Positions 37,191 through 48,030 of a stretch of DNA of 64,000 bases are shown one piece after another (within the stretch, counting starts at the first letter, position 1; each line of letters starts with the position of its first letter). A program made the position numbers and the translations under genes. The notes under the pieces were generated by a model that saw only the letters and a list, made by a program, of their open reading frames with translations, searched no databases and was not told the origin of the DNA. The stretch is from Plasmopara viticola (lineage: Eukaryota; Oomycota; Peronosporomycetes; Peronosporales; Peronosporaceae), in assembly GCA_001695595.3 (NCBI GenBank), contig MBPM02000045.1, positions 124,001 through 188,000 of the forward strand. Reading direction: 5' to 3'.

Positions 37191-39448
37191 ATTTTTGTTT
37201 AAAGACAGCTGTAACGAGCTTTGTAGATAGGTTTTCACTCCTGTCAAATATCTTTTTTATCCGCCATTCTATCGTGCGCATGTCTTAAGAAGTATCCAGT
37301 TTGTTTATGAAGGGATGACTGGTTTCTGCAAGCCGCTCGGCAATTTCGTTCAGAGCCACAACCTATTGGTGTTAATGGATCAGGGAGGGGGTGACGCCCT
37401 CCATCCAAGCGCGGGGGCTATATGCTCGCGCGCTCCGGGCAGGTGCTCTCGGGCATCTGCAGGTCTCTAATGAGTCTCACCCTCCACGCGACGGTCTCCA
37501 GCACCAGGCCACCTGGGCTCTTACCAAGTCAGAGCTAAAAAAAATGGAAAACTCTCACGACCTCGGTGCTGGATGCACTGCCCGCCGAACGAGACCCGAC
37601 GTATGCGGACACCACTCTATGCCGTGGACTAGCCAGACTGAGCCTAGCACGTGCATAACTTGGCAACGCGATAACGTAATACATTACATTACATTACTAC
37701 CCAGATTTATTTATGAGAGCTACGCACATGTCATCTCGCGCGTATGCGCCACAAATGCAATTTGATCCAGACGAGGTCGCACTAGTGACATGAGCTAGCT
37801 CACCGACTGGGCAACGCCATATTGCACTGGCAAAGGCATTTCATTCTCTTGGCTTGTACTCTAAGTCAATTTCTACTATGGACATCTCGTCGAGCTTAGA
37901 TAGAGCATTGTTTTAAGGTATAGTTCTAGGCTTTTCTAGCCTTCAGCCAGACCGTTCACTCCATTATAGCCGTGCACTATCTTCAATCACCCACGTGTCT
38001 CCTATGAAGAGTCTCCATATAAGAAGAGACGCCCCCAGCTGCTCGAAAAGCGCCATACGCTGCCATTCTTACATTAAAGAAATCCATGGGCTCGAAGAGA
38101 TCTACTTGTCGTATCTGCAATGTCACGGTCAGGTATTGAAGCATCGACGTCTTATCTGTACATTTCAACCTACACAGAGATCGTTTAAGACTTGACATTT
38201 AGGGTGATTATATGACTATTATATTTTTTTCATATACGTTGCAACTCGTTTTTGCGTAAAGGTTGATGTACAATAATTGCTTGGTCCCACAAAAAATATT
38301 CTTTTTTTGTACACATATATCTCGAAACGGTTTGAGTGACAGAAGCTCACTTTATTTGCTCTTTACAAATTATGCGCAGAAAGTCCGTGCCCATAGGACA
38401 GTGTCAATGAAAAACTAGCAGCGACGGGAATCATATCAACTTTAAATCGAAATCGAACAATGCTTTTTTTTCTGTACAACTCTTTTCATTGCAAATGGAG
38501 TAAAATTTTGAGCAGATCAATAACATCCAGACGAAAGATTATCTCGCAAGTGTTGAGGAACCTTTGAGGTACACGCGCATTTGGAGTAGTAAATGGTAAA
38601 CCTGTGTGTACCAAGATCAAAGTAAGAGTCTGAATACGCGCAACGTATGATACAGATATCACTGATCGTCTGTATTCGTCAAAATCATGACTTGATGGCC
38701 TAGACAATTTGATGGATATTGAACTCATTCTAGAAGCAAGACGCAAAAGAGTGCGGCAATGAATTCATACAAGTCAAAATTTGTGTCTGCAAGTATGCTT
38801 GTAGAAGACTAAATTTTTGAAAAATCAAAAGCTTGAGTTGGAGCAACGTTGTTGCAGGTAGCTTCGGTGGTTTGAGGTGCTTCGCAAAGGAGAATAGAAA
38901 ATCTGTGAATTGGCTGCGGGACACTTAGGCCCCGTTTAAATGGAACTCTACGACACCGGTAAAATTGAAGCGTGATGAGCTCGTATGCGATGCCAAGACA
39001 GACTCTGTTGTTAGGCTAATACTGCAGCACATTTGATGTGACTTAATACAAATAGTCCATTCATAAACGTGCACTTCATTGTCCGTGGTGCCACATGCTG
39101 TCTTTGATAATGTCCCCGTACTATTGTTCAGTAAAATAGATCCGTGTGGTAATAAATTTAACAGTCAGCTATAACGCGAAAGTTACAATTGGAATGGTAA
39201 CAGTTAGCGTACAGTATTCTAGCTGAGGCTTAAGTATTCTTTTTCAACAAATGGTAATTTGCTATAGATACAGACGGTGTGGAGCACGCCATTCAGTCTT
39301 GGCAACGTACTTGTGACTTTGAAGCTAAACCTGTACGCCAACGAATTGGGTGAAGATCACAAAAAGAGTAAATGCGACTAGAATCTTCCAAACTCGTCAT
39401 TATCACTCATTATCGGACTGACTGGCTCGCACCGTGCGTAGATCAAGA
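37191..39448. repeat. A-type flanking block downstream of effector E5
   Basis: No gene. From 37800 on it is the closest relative of 1-1619. It contains the plus-strand SINE-like element at 37383-37697. The last 100 bp next to the effector stop (39349-39448) match all other copies, including tcattatcggactgactggc, which lies downstream of every A-type effector and may belong to its 3' untranslated region. Confidence 0.65.
37383..37697 (+). mobile_element. SINE-like retroposon, copy 2
   Basis: A plus-strand copy of the family seen at 15107-15430 and 44502-44826. It starts gggagggggtgacgccctcc, lacks the first 10-15 bases of the other two, and ends gataacgtaatacattacat with ATTAC units instead of ATACA. 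The matching places near 8815 and 24640 lack it. No clear target duplication was found, and sequence just before it is unique to this copy. Confidence 0.7.
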
Positions 39449-41044
39449 CTATGAGCTAAGTATTCTAGCAATGCTATTCGCGATCGAATCTTTGTTTCTT
39501 TTCAATTCTCTATTCGCCATGTCTAGAAGCGAATCGGGATCACGGTAGTACGTTTTTACGACTTGCGCAATCAAGTTATCGAATCCCGGGCCGAGTTGGT
39601 GTACGACATAACCATGCCAGACATTTAACGCCGGGTGAAGAAAAAGTTTGTCGCCGGCTTTATCCAATTTAAGACGGACAAAAGCAACGTCTATGCCGAC
39701 AAACTCCGTTTTCCATTTGTTGAAGAGTGCCGCTTTCACGCTGGAGACACGTTCTTTGATGATTGGATTGGCTGTCTCCATGACTATCATGCTCGCTAAT
39801 TGTTCCTCAGTCAATTGACTTAGCAACGTCTCAAGTAATTTAGCATCGTCGTCATGACTGCGCGATTCAAACGCAAACCACGTCTCTAACAGTGGAGTCT
39901 CTGTCATGTCCATAGCTTTCATTTCTGCCGGTTTGAGCCCGAGAATGTCGAGCACATCACTGGTCGTCTTTTTTTCTTTCTTCCACTCATCAAACAGCTT
40001 TTCCAATGTGTTTGAAGCAACTTTACGCGTGCTCTCATCCTTTTGCGCAGCCGCAATGACTGTAGCAAGAGCCTTGACTTTGATTTCACGCCGGATCCAC
40101 AAGCCGTTTAACATGTCCGCCACCAGTTTCTCGTAATCTTCTCTCTCCAACAACCATTCGGCGTAAGAAAGCCAGATGCTGACAGCTGAAGAATCCACTA
40201 CGGCATATTTGTTGAAAACAAACTCTACGCCCGTGAGTGAAGCATCTGACGCTTCTTCATATACGTGCCGAAACAGGGCTTTCATCACCTCATTACCAAC
40301 GCTTCCTTGGCGGAGATCAACATTCGAAGCTCCAAGCATTTTAGCCACGCCAACGACGCCAGATTTCTGCATTAGCATCGTATACAACTCACCGTATATT
40401 GGCTGCTGGTCAAAACCTTCTCCGAAACGCCGACGAAGAAAGGAGACATATGTCTCCAAGAGCGGGTTTTTGAATACGTCGCCCATGTCGGTATCCAGTT
40501 TTAAGGCACGAAAGACCTCAAGGTCTTTCTTGTTCGCTACCCAATCTTCCAACTGAAGGTCGTAAAAAATTTTGGCTACGGCTTCTGTCTTTTGGGATGC
40601 CAGACCATCAAGTACGAATGTAGCCAGCTCATAGTCGTCAAAGTATTTCTTCAGCTCATGGAACAAGACCATATAGGTCGCTGGAGAGTCATTGAAAGCG
40701 TTAAGGATATCTCTGGCCCAACTTTGATACTGCTCACTTGCGAATAGATTTTTCTTTACCGAATCCACGTGATGATTCACGAAAAAGCGATTGATTGTTC
40801 TCTTTTTGTCAGAAGAGAGCCTCAAACTCATATTTGGCGCCAACTGATCCGACTTCCATACAATTTTTGCGGCGAGAGATTTCAACATTTTTTCCTCAGA
40901 GCGGTCAGCTCGAGTATCCGTTGCTAGCAAGCTCCTCATGCGACTCTGAGCTTGAGCATCCACTGCCATTATAGCCTTCGTACTTGCCACGAGTGTGAAA
41001 GCCGATAGCAAGATGATTTGGCGCAGAGTTTTTGGCTTTAGCAT
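39449..41044 (-). CDS. E5: intact secreted WY/LWY-repeat RxLR-like effector, 531 aa
   Basis: The only intact effector in the window. I start it at 41044 rather than at the upstream in-frame ATG (41152) because MLKPKTLRQIILLSAFTLVA opens a classic signal peptide, with cleavage likely near residues 24-30. An RxLR-like RSLL follows at 37-40 and EEK, in place of EER, at 50-52. The body is a tandem of about five helical modules of roughly 90 residues. The junction motif recurs at about 178-202 (VFRALKLD, NPLLETYVSF), 276-298 (VFNKYAV, SIWLSYAEWL), 366-392 (ILGLK, TPLLETWFAF) and 456-480 (VRLKLD, HPALNVWHGYV). A Trp precedes three of them (W168, W354, W444). This spacing fits the LWY tandem modules known from oomycete effectors such as PSR2. 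Export into plant cells is family knowledge; the target is unknown. No transmembrane segment or C-terminal enzyme domain is visible. Confidence 0.92.
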   Translation of the reverse strand: MLKPKTLRQIILLSAFTLVASTKAIMAVDAQAQSRMRSLLATDTRADRSEEKMLKSLAAKIVWKSDQLAPNMSLRLSSDKKRTINRFFVNHHVDSVKKNLFASEQYQSWARDILNAFNDSPATYMVLFHELKKYFDDYELATFVLDGLASQKTEAVAKIFYDLQLEDWVANKKDLEVFRALKLDTDMGDVFKNPLLETYVSFLRRRFGEGFDQQPIYGELYTMLMQKSGVVGVAKMLGASNVDLRQGSVGNEVMKALFRHVYEEASDASLTGVEFVFNKYAVVDSSAVSIWLSYAEWLLEREDYEKLVADMLNGLWIRREIKVKALATVIAAAQKDESTRKVASNTLEKLFDEWKKEKKTTSDVLDILGLKPAEMKAMDMTETPLLETWFAFESRSHDDDAKLLETLLSQLTEEQLASMIVMETANPIIKERVSSVKAALFNKWKTEFVGIDVAFVRLKLDKAGDKLFLHPALNVWHGYVVHQLGPGFDNLIAQVVKTYYRDPDSLLDMANRELKRNKDSIANSIARILSS

Positions 41045-42230
41045 TGCTTTAGAAGGATTATTTAAAAATGACAAGATGCGGAAGAGCATTTGCTGCGTGC
41101 GGATCACGATCCGGCTTATTATCGTACGGTGCAATAGACATGTATCCATCATATGCCATTACATGGGTTTACAGCCCCTCTCGTTGCTTAATGATCAAGT
41201 GTTCTTTAGCGGATCACCTTCTCATGCTACTAATGAGTTACTGTTAAGTAAAATTGATTTACGTAGCGCTATTCTAAGTGGGATGACAACCGTGCGAGGC
41301 ATTTAGAAGCAGTATGAATAATATACTAGATTCAAACTTTGATAAAGAATGAGTGCGTACCATCTGATGTACTGTATTGTATTCAAGAATGAGCTGCTGA
41401 CCGATCAGATGGTCTATATCCAGAGCATCAGATACAGGCATTTGTAACACCATGTATCAAGTATTCGGACGTGGAAGTGTTTGTGACCGCACAGTCGTCA
41501 GCCTTCTCTTCTAATCTTATTGATGCTGTCGAGTTTGCGCTGCGGACAAACCCTTAGAGTACAAGGATAAACCAGAATGAGATGGCTTCCCCATAGAGGA
41601 TTTACATATTGAGAGATAAGTGCAGAAGATGCGGCAACAGTTGCTGCAAATTGATGCCGCCAAGGTGATTGCGAGAGCGAACCAAGTGGCGAGCTTATCA
41701 GCATGCCGAGCATTGTGCATTCAAGAACCCAACACGTACATGTTTGAGAGAAGCGAGCAACGATGGCGCCGACGCGACGCGGCTGCGGATCAATTGTGCA
41801 ATCGCTAATGTGCAGTGCACCGTGCAAGGTACCATTAACGCTTCGAACTCACAATGATCTCGCAGAGCGATATATGAGATTGTCGTGAGCTAGCAACGCA
41901 ATTATTAGTGACACTAGTCTTACTGGCTAGATGTTGTTTTTATTATGCTAAACCTGGCTATCGATCATTTAGAGAAATGTCCTGTTGTATTCTGTCCTCG
42001 CATTGCGGCTTTTACTTTGCATATTTTCGCACGACAACAGCAACACGTCATTACTTCCCTTGCACGAAGCAACTGTGATGTGGTACTCGCTTAATAGTCC
42101 AGCAACAATTCCGAGCGGATCACATTGGTCGGCAAGGGACAAAAATGATTAAGAAATTTTATTGTTGGTGGTAAATAGCCGACTTTAATAGTTAAATGCT
42201 CTAAATTGATTTACATACCAAGGTATTTAT
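41045..42230. repeat. Effector-upstream block behind E5
   Basis: No gene is supported. It repeats the block of 11037-12240. At 41975-42195 it carries a shortened paralogue of the unidentified insert of 11812-12240. The frame that is open for 155 codons in the first copy is broken here. Confidence 0.55.
41065..41072 (-). promoter_or_regulatory. Candidate initiator (Inr-like) upstream of E5
   Basis: On the minus strand TCATTTTT lies about 21-28 bases above the E5 start. It fits the oomycete initiator consensus YCAWTYY, which sits at transcription starts of genes with short leaders. E4 has the same word at 29815-29822 and E7 has a variant (CCATTTTA). The motif is short and AT-rich, so chance matches are common. 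Confidence 0.35.
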
Positions 42231-43105
42231 ATTGTGAATTTCTGAGTCAAGTGTACCAAAAATTGTGTTTTGGGTAGGTGAGCGGTGGGTGAATTCGGCA
42301 AAAGCAATACGAGTTCGGAAACGCCCGCTACGTTGGTGGGGATCTCAGGGATCTTCTTGTACAAGTTGTGTAGAAATGGGAGCAGTTTTCGTGGAGATAT
42401 GCGACCTCGAAGAGGCCATCTGAACCTATGATTGACATGCCTGCTAGTCAGAAGATATCATATCTTCGAGTGTCACCAGTATTTTATGCAACATTTTGTA
42501 CAAATCACCATGAACAAAAGGTACAAATCAACTCAAACACATTACATAGCACCAACCGCTAGCGCTTCAGTGTCTGGCAAACCCTTTCACTCCGTCTAGT
42601 ATATGATCGGCCTTGAGCATGCAGTGCGTCCGACAGCGACAGAGAGAGCTGACTCGCAAAGGATGGCAATCGACTCCTGTAAGACTCATCATCATACCTC
42701 AAAGCTCACTTGAAATTGACCTATTTTCTACTTGTCTTCAACCTCTAACGATCCATAGCCGTCTTCGCCGTCATCCGCATCGATGGCTTCTCCTTAAAGC
42801 AGTTTGACTCGTTCAAGCGCCGCAGGAGACGATACGATCGAGCACGAGTTGAGTCGTTTAACAGCAACCAGCACGATGTCTCTTTCCCTAGTCTGGACTG
42901 GTTCCATGTCATCGAGCATTACGGCAAAGCTTCCTTCCGTCATTTTGGCAAGTTGCTCACGAGCGGGCTCTCCAGCGATTTTTAATCACATTTCGTGCGC
43001 TTCCATAAAAGACGTGAACTCGTCTTGCGGTAAAATCAAAGTTCGAGCTACCATTTCGTGAAGCAGTGCCGGGTTCCATTGTCTGTGAGTTCAGTGGCAA
43101 CAGCG

Positions 43106-43354
43106 TCAACTCCGGTTCCTGGTTTCAGCGCGAATACACCGGCGTGATAAATAGTTAAGCGTCTCCAAAATATTCGTCACGAGTTGTGCTACTGCCGGCG
43201 TTACCACGTGCACGGCGCGCTTCTGACGGGCTATCCCTGCACGTTTCAAGAAGGCTGAGGTACTACGAAGACCAAAAAAAGCTTGAATGGATGCCAAGTG
43301 GTGCCGATCGATTGAAGTGAAGCTGCTGTTCGCATTCGCCCCCGTCTTGCTCAT
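43106..43354 (-). pseudogene. Relict frame within the unclassified element
   Basis: An open stretch of 82 codons starting MSKTGANANSS, followed upstream in the element by 43351-43551 (66 codons). These probably belonged to one longer minus-strand gene that also included 43835-44290, since the strand and order agree. Stops at about 43550 and 43650 and frame changes separate them. No family is recognised. The region 42681-43762, which includes this frame, is missing from the partial copy at 62.6 kb. Confidence 0.35.
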
Positions 43355-43834
43355 ACATTGCGGTTTAAAAGCGGGACCTGCAATAATCTCTTCGACATCA
43401 ACCTCATGAAGGCGAGAAATGCTCGTGTTTTATTGTGATGGGGCAACAGTCGGACACAACACTCCAAGTGCATTTTAGCGCATTTTCTGCTGGAAGGCGG
43501 CACATGGACGGACGAAAACGATGTCGCTGATCCTCTGGCGCATCTTCGCACGATTCCGAATTAGGAACAGTCCACTAGGTCAAGCCGTGCGAGCGCTGCA
43601 ATTCCAAAATACCTTTGTCAGTATCTACGAGCTCCAATGCACCATTGATGCGTCGTTACAATTTAGTCATCACCGCCTCCTCTTCGATTGGATTCAACGA
43701 TCGCGTGCTGTATAGCAGAGTGGCCCCAACACGCACGAGAGTCACAGCATATTCAACTAGACCAAGCTGGCGTGGGTGATTCAATAAAGCCTGCTCTGAA
43801 CTCCACATACGCCATTTCTCAGAAAACTTGCGAA

Positions 43835-44290
43835 TCAGACCGTCTCCAGAACACGACGCACAGCAGATGACACGGTCAAACAAAGCATCAGCAGGTCTCG
43901 GTGTCGGGAACTCCTCAGGCTTATGCACAGTGACGACAAGCTCGCGCGCACGATCGTCTCGGCCGCTTGCTCTCGGGGACATATTTCGATGGGCCGTGCT
44001 GGCCCCATCTTGACAGCTACAGAGACGCCGTCGTGGTCGCATCCGCAGCGCTTGCACTCGCCGCACACGGGGCACCGCCCATTTTTGTGAGTACAGCTGA
44101 GCGGCTTGTCCGCTGTTGCTGGGTCGGAAGAGGAAGTGCGTCGTGCCGCGCGCCGCACGCGATCCGGGTCAACTTGAATGGCAAATTTTCGGCGTGAAGC
44201 CACAAATCGACTCCGAATCATAAATATGCCGGCATTTTGGGACTTTTCATGTTGATGAGGCATGTCATCGAGCACCCAGATGTCGCACAA
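43835..44290 (-). CDS. Unidentified cysteine-rich ORF, 151 aa, of the TIR element
   Basis: The longest open frame of the unclassified element. It starts MCDIWVLDDMPHQHEK, has a basic, possibly DNA-binding stretch (about residues 33-52, RRKF...RVRRAARR), and then a dense Cys/His cluster at about 66-86 that includes CPVCGECKRCGCDHD. I do not recognise the family; a zinc-binding domain is plausible. A second open frame overlaps from 44075 to 43656 (139 codons) and reads ARELVVTVHKPEEFPTPRP, so one frameshift may separate an N-terminal and a C-terminal half of an older protein. The paralogue at 63269 has a stop at codon 76 in place of the fourth cysteine of the cluster. Selection on this frame is doubtful. 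Confidence 0.45.
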   Translation of the reverse strand: MCDIWVLDDMPHQHEKSQNAGIFMIRSRFVASRRKFAIQVDPDRVRRAARRTSSSDPATADKPLSCTHKNGRCPVCGECKRCGCDHDGVSVAVKMGPARPIEICPREQAAETIVRASLSSLCISLRSSRHRDLLMLCLTVSSAVRRVLETV

Positions 44291-44501
44291 CAGTGGAGCG
44301 GAAGCTTCACGTCACCAACGATAACTCGGAATTTAAAAGCAGATTGCGGGGAAGTAAGACATGCGTCAGACTCATGAAACGCAGCCGCATCCAGTGGTGC
44401 AGTGATGTGGCGGTTGCAGCTTCTGCCGATTTCACAATTCGGTGACTACCCCCCGTCTTTGGTACAACTGACTTCGAAAATCAGCGACAATGACTCTAAG
44501 A

Positions 44502-44826
44502 TTTTCGGAAAAGGTTGGGGTGACGCCCTCCTTCCAAGCGTGGGGGCTAAATGCTCGCGCGCTTCGGGCAGGTGCTTTCGGGCATCTGCAGGTCTCTAAC
44601 GAGTCTCACCCTCGACGCGACGGTCTCCAGCACCAGGGCGCCACCTGGGCTCTTACCAAGTCAGAAGTACACAAAATAATGGAAGACCCTCACGGCCTCG
44701 GTGCTGGCTGCACTGCCCGCCGAACGAGACTCGACGTATGCGGACACCACTCTATGCCGTGGACTAGCCATAGAGCCTAGCACGTGCATAACTTGGCAAC
44801 GCGATAACGTAATACAATACAATACA
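44502..44826 (+). mobile_element. SINE-like retroposon, copy 3, with perfect target duplication
   Basis: A 325-bp plus-strand element bounded by a perfect 13-bp duplication AATGACTCTAAGA (44489-44501 and 44827-44839). It starts ttttcggaaaaggttggggt and ends acgtaatacaatacaatac. The exact empty site is preserved in inverted orientation near 63050-63075. Two of the three copies in the window share their 5' end, which supports a defined short element rather than random 5' truncations of a LINE. Confidence 0.9.
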
Positions 44827-44839
44827 AATGACTCTAAGA

Positions 44840-47800
44840 AGTACAGTTAGGGACACAAATTCAAACATTTTATTGAATAATCAATTTTGATAAAAGCATA
44901 TTGCACGATTTGATCTTTCATCTGCGATATACCCTATTGTAACTACCTCAATGTTTATGTAGACATTTAAGACCCAACTTGGACGACCATTTGTTTATTA
45001 CGACATACCAAACAAAGTCCTCCTTCCTTATTAGTCTATGATGCCCGTTTTCACTTTATGGTGCACCACCAGCATCAAGGCTATGTCGTTAGATGCTGTG
45101 CCCGACTGCAGATATCATGAACAGTGGCTCTAACTTCAGTGACAAACGCGCGGCCGATTAAGTTCGATACCAAAACGATTGGTAGGTGAAAAAATCAATC
45201 GGTCCATTAGAAACATCAATTTTTTGTGAGTTAAAAACGTCAATGACCGCGAGTGCTGGCTGGTTACGTACCCAAACGATCGATAAGCATCGATCTCCTT
45301 ATGCGTCGAAAATGTTTCTTGTCACTGACTGTCCCTACAACATCCAGGTTCCAAAAAATCGACTTTTTTTAATCGAACCCAAAAAGTATAGTGTAATTTG
45401 ATTACTTTAATTACGAAACGATAATAAGATGGGAGAGCTCGTTTGGGTGTTGGTTATCAACATAGTAAACAGTCGATACCACACAACTATATATCTTCCT
45501 GCACTTCCCTCTGTGCAAGGTGCTGTATGACTTGATCACACCTGATTGCACTTTGTAGTGATTCCATCGCCTTCGCTAGTAGATTGACCATCAAAGAATC
45601 CGACATTAATACATTAATTATTACCTATCCACACGCAATCTATGCTACTCGGAAATCTTGTTGGCTACTATGGGCCGTAAGAAGGTGCATATTTTTGCAG
45701 TCCTCCCTGCAACCAAGCAGAAGAAACGGGTCACGACCCCATTGGCTTTTCTAGTTGATAGGTTGCGATGTTGGTCGGCAAGCCACCCGAAATCTACTTG
45801 ATTCACTGCAAAAGGGAAGATAGACCAGAACCTTTTTTTTGTAACGAGGGAGACGAAACTGTCTTAAAGTGGCCTTGATCACGAATAATTAGGAGTGTGA
45901 AAACTTTAATCGGATCCCGCAACCCAAATGGGACTTAAGGCTTTTTTTATTTAAGATGTCTTCGAGATCTACCAGCATTTTGGTACTCTTCTCTGTGATC
46001 GAGATGAGCGCGAGCTTTATTAGTACATATATGGTCAACCATTACCAACGCGTCAATTTCTAAAAATGCTTAGGTTTGTATGCTCATTACTGGCTTAAAG
46101 ATAGGCTCAGACTAAATATTTATGATGAAAATGCTTTTACGAAGAAGAAATCCGCAGACAGACTTGCCCCGGTTCGGATTTCGTGGATATGCAGCTTTTC
46201 GTCTTAAGAAGAACGGCCCATTTTTAGATACTTCAGTGTTCTCGAATATTTTATTAGCCGCTGTTCTGGCTACGGTTAGCAAGAGCATATGATCCGTGCC
46301 TGTCCCAAACTGGGTAAACAATAGTGAGCCCTTGACTCATCCATGGGCTTTAGAGGGTCGCAGTCAAAAGCAGCACCCTCAGATCCAGTGAAATGCCAGT
46401 CTTCTGTTGTGGTGAGGTGCCCAACTAAGGAAAAACAAAGACCTCATACTATGCATAAGGTTGATAAACACCATAAGCAGTGGACCTTGAGAGTCTGGCA
46501 GCTCTTGAAGAAGATACAAGCAGCTTAAAGCTGTTAAATTAACGCAAACATACAGGATTGTAACAGTCCATTTCGAGTCATGGGAGATTACAAAGATTTG
46601 CGTGCCAACAACGGATTGCGGCAAACAAAATAGATTGCCTAATATACTTGGAGTATACATTATTATAATTAAAATAGAGCTGCTATAATTTGAGAAATCA
46701 AGAGTGCGAAGGCCGTTTTTGTCTTTGACATAGACAAGTACGATTTGCTCGTGTGAATGCCGTGCTTAGAAAAGCACGAGCCCTTAATTGATAAATGGGC
46801 CATAGCCATACATACTAGCTGCCTGATTTTGCACAACATAGGTTTAGACCCTTTGCCGGTTTTGTCTTTGACATAGACAAGTACGATGTGCTCGTGTGCA
46901 TGCCGTGCTAAGAAAAGCACGAGCCCTTAATTGATAAATGGGCCATAGTCATACATACTAGCTGCCTGATTTTGCACAACATAGGTGTAGACCCTTTGGT
47001 CCTGTTGTATGCACAACTTCTTCGAAGAACGGCATCGAAAGTACACGCCCGAAGTGAACTTGAGAGGTGTCAAGTTGCTGAGAGTAGATGTGACGACGTC
47101 TTTGAAGTCTTTTCTAGCTGGCAACTAGTTTCGCGGGCACAACTGGATACCTAAAGACGCTGGCGATGACCTAAAAATGTTAGCAACAGAGCAACAGGTG
47201 GGTAACAGCATAGCACCACTGAGTGTGGGCAACAAAGCTCTTTTAACCGAAAGAATAGGTCCGCGGCATAGAGTATAGTACAGTGTCACACGTGGCTTCG
47301 AAGAGCGTATAGCATGGCTTCGCTAGAATATGATAGAGATGCGATCCAAATGTTTTTTTGGCTGTCATGATCGACATCGTAGCCGACAAAGGGACCTTTC
47401 GCAGTGAGATCCATGAATTAGATTTATATATATATGTGGCCGAGCAACGCACCTAATTGCTGTGTCACAGAAGGTGTGTCATGGTGTAAGGCACTGTCTA
47501 AGGTGCCAGAGCTACTGAGCCACGCCAAGCTCAAATCTGCCGACCTGTGAGATCTAAAGCAAAAATCATCGCAGAAACAGTTTTCAAAGATGAAAGCCCG
47601 CCTTGAAAAGATGAATGCTTCCTTCGGGTTGTACAAAGATGTATTAGATTATCCTCGTATGGGAAGTACTTTACGGCTGAGCGTGTATGATCTGAAGGGT
47701 CTTAAAAACTCGGTCTGTTTTTTTACGTCCATAGACCCAAGATTGAGATTCACCGGATAGAGGAGTGAGGAAAGGATTACCCTCATGCTAGGCATGAGGT

Positions 47801-47869
47801 ACTGTGTCATCAGCCATTGCCGCTTGAAAAATATGAGATCTTTGATGCCTTTTTCGTAAGAAAAAGGTA
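44840..47869 (+). pseudogene. G2b: degenerate gypsy 5' half (gag to RT start)
   Basis: This is collinear with 15431-19554 but lacks the MULE. The segment inverted in G2a (about 45590-45850) is inverted here too. A zinc-knuckle relict is near 46245-46320 (HMIRACPKLGKQ), and the retropepsin end (DIDKYDLLV, MP, LEKHEP) occurs twice because of a 143-bp tandem duplication at 46712-46997. The RT entry is near 47790-47870, where one frame gives QPLPLEKYEIFDAFFVRK, the clearest match to the gypsy RT start in the window. The copy breaks off at E6. Confidence 0.75.
46712..46997. repeat. 143-bp tandem duplication in the gypsy protease region
   Basis: Two adjacent copies begin with gccgtttttgtctttgacat (46712) and gccggttttgtctttgacat (46855). 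They differ at only a few positions. The equivalent segment is single near 18512, 5365 and 32750, so the duplication is private to this copy. Confidence 0.92.
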
Positions 47870-48030
47870 AGGAATGCTGTATGAAAGCTGATAGCAACAT
47901 ATAATGGCGCAAAAAATTAAGCTAGAGCATCGCTTGATAAGTTGGATTATGACAAGTTGCGGAGGTACATTTGCTACCTTCAGATCTTCATCCGGTTCAT
48001 GATCATTATATAGACATGTTACGGTCATAT
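47870..48030 (-). pseudogene. E6: effector leader remnant fused to antisense gypsy
   Basis: Paralogue of E3. The ATG at 47930-47928 is followed by TAG at codon 3, as in E1. Beyond it the frame reads LRHYMLLSAFIQHSLPFSYE and runs on into antisense gypsy RT to 47649. The upstream side keeps the effector-type sequence (atgacaagttgcggaggtac near 47949). The effector body is absent. Confidence 0.8.

Larger units (their letters stand above)
42231..44488 (-). mobile_element. Unclassified DNA transposon-like element with imperfect TIRs
   Basis: About 2.26 kb separates sequences that are contiguous at 3330-3345 (ggtatttaaagtacaatgac). The ends are imperfect inverted repeats: 42231-42260 against the reverse complement of 44458-44488, sharing TGTACCAAA, AGTCA and a gattt-like stretch, about 75% over 28-31 bp. 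The interior has broken minus-strand reading frames, including a cysteine-rich one at 43835-44290. No superfamily signature was recognised and no target duplication could be fixed. Its GC content looks higher than that of the surroundings. A rearranged partial copy is at 62544-63717. Confidence 0.6.

Noticed and set aside
41045..41152. The upstream in-frame ATG (41152) as start of effector E5
   Set aside because: The extra 36 residues are basic and put the signal peptide inside the protein. The ATG at 41044 places the hydrophobic leader at the N-terminus, and the corresponding start is shared by E3, E4 and E7.
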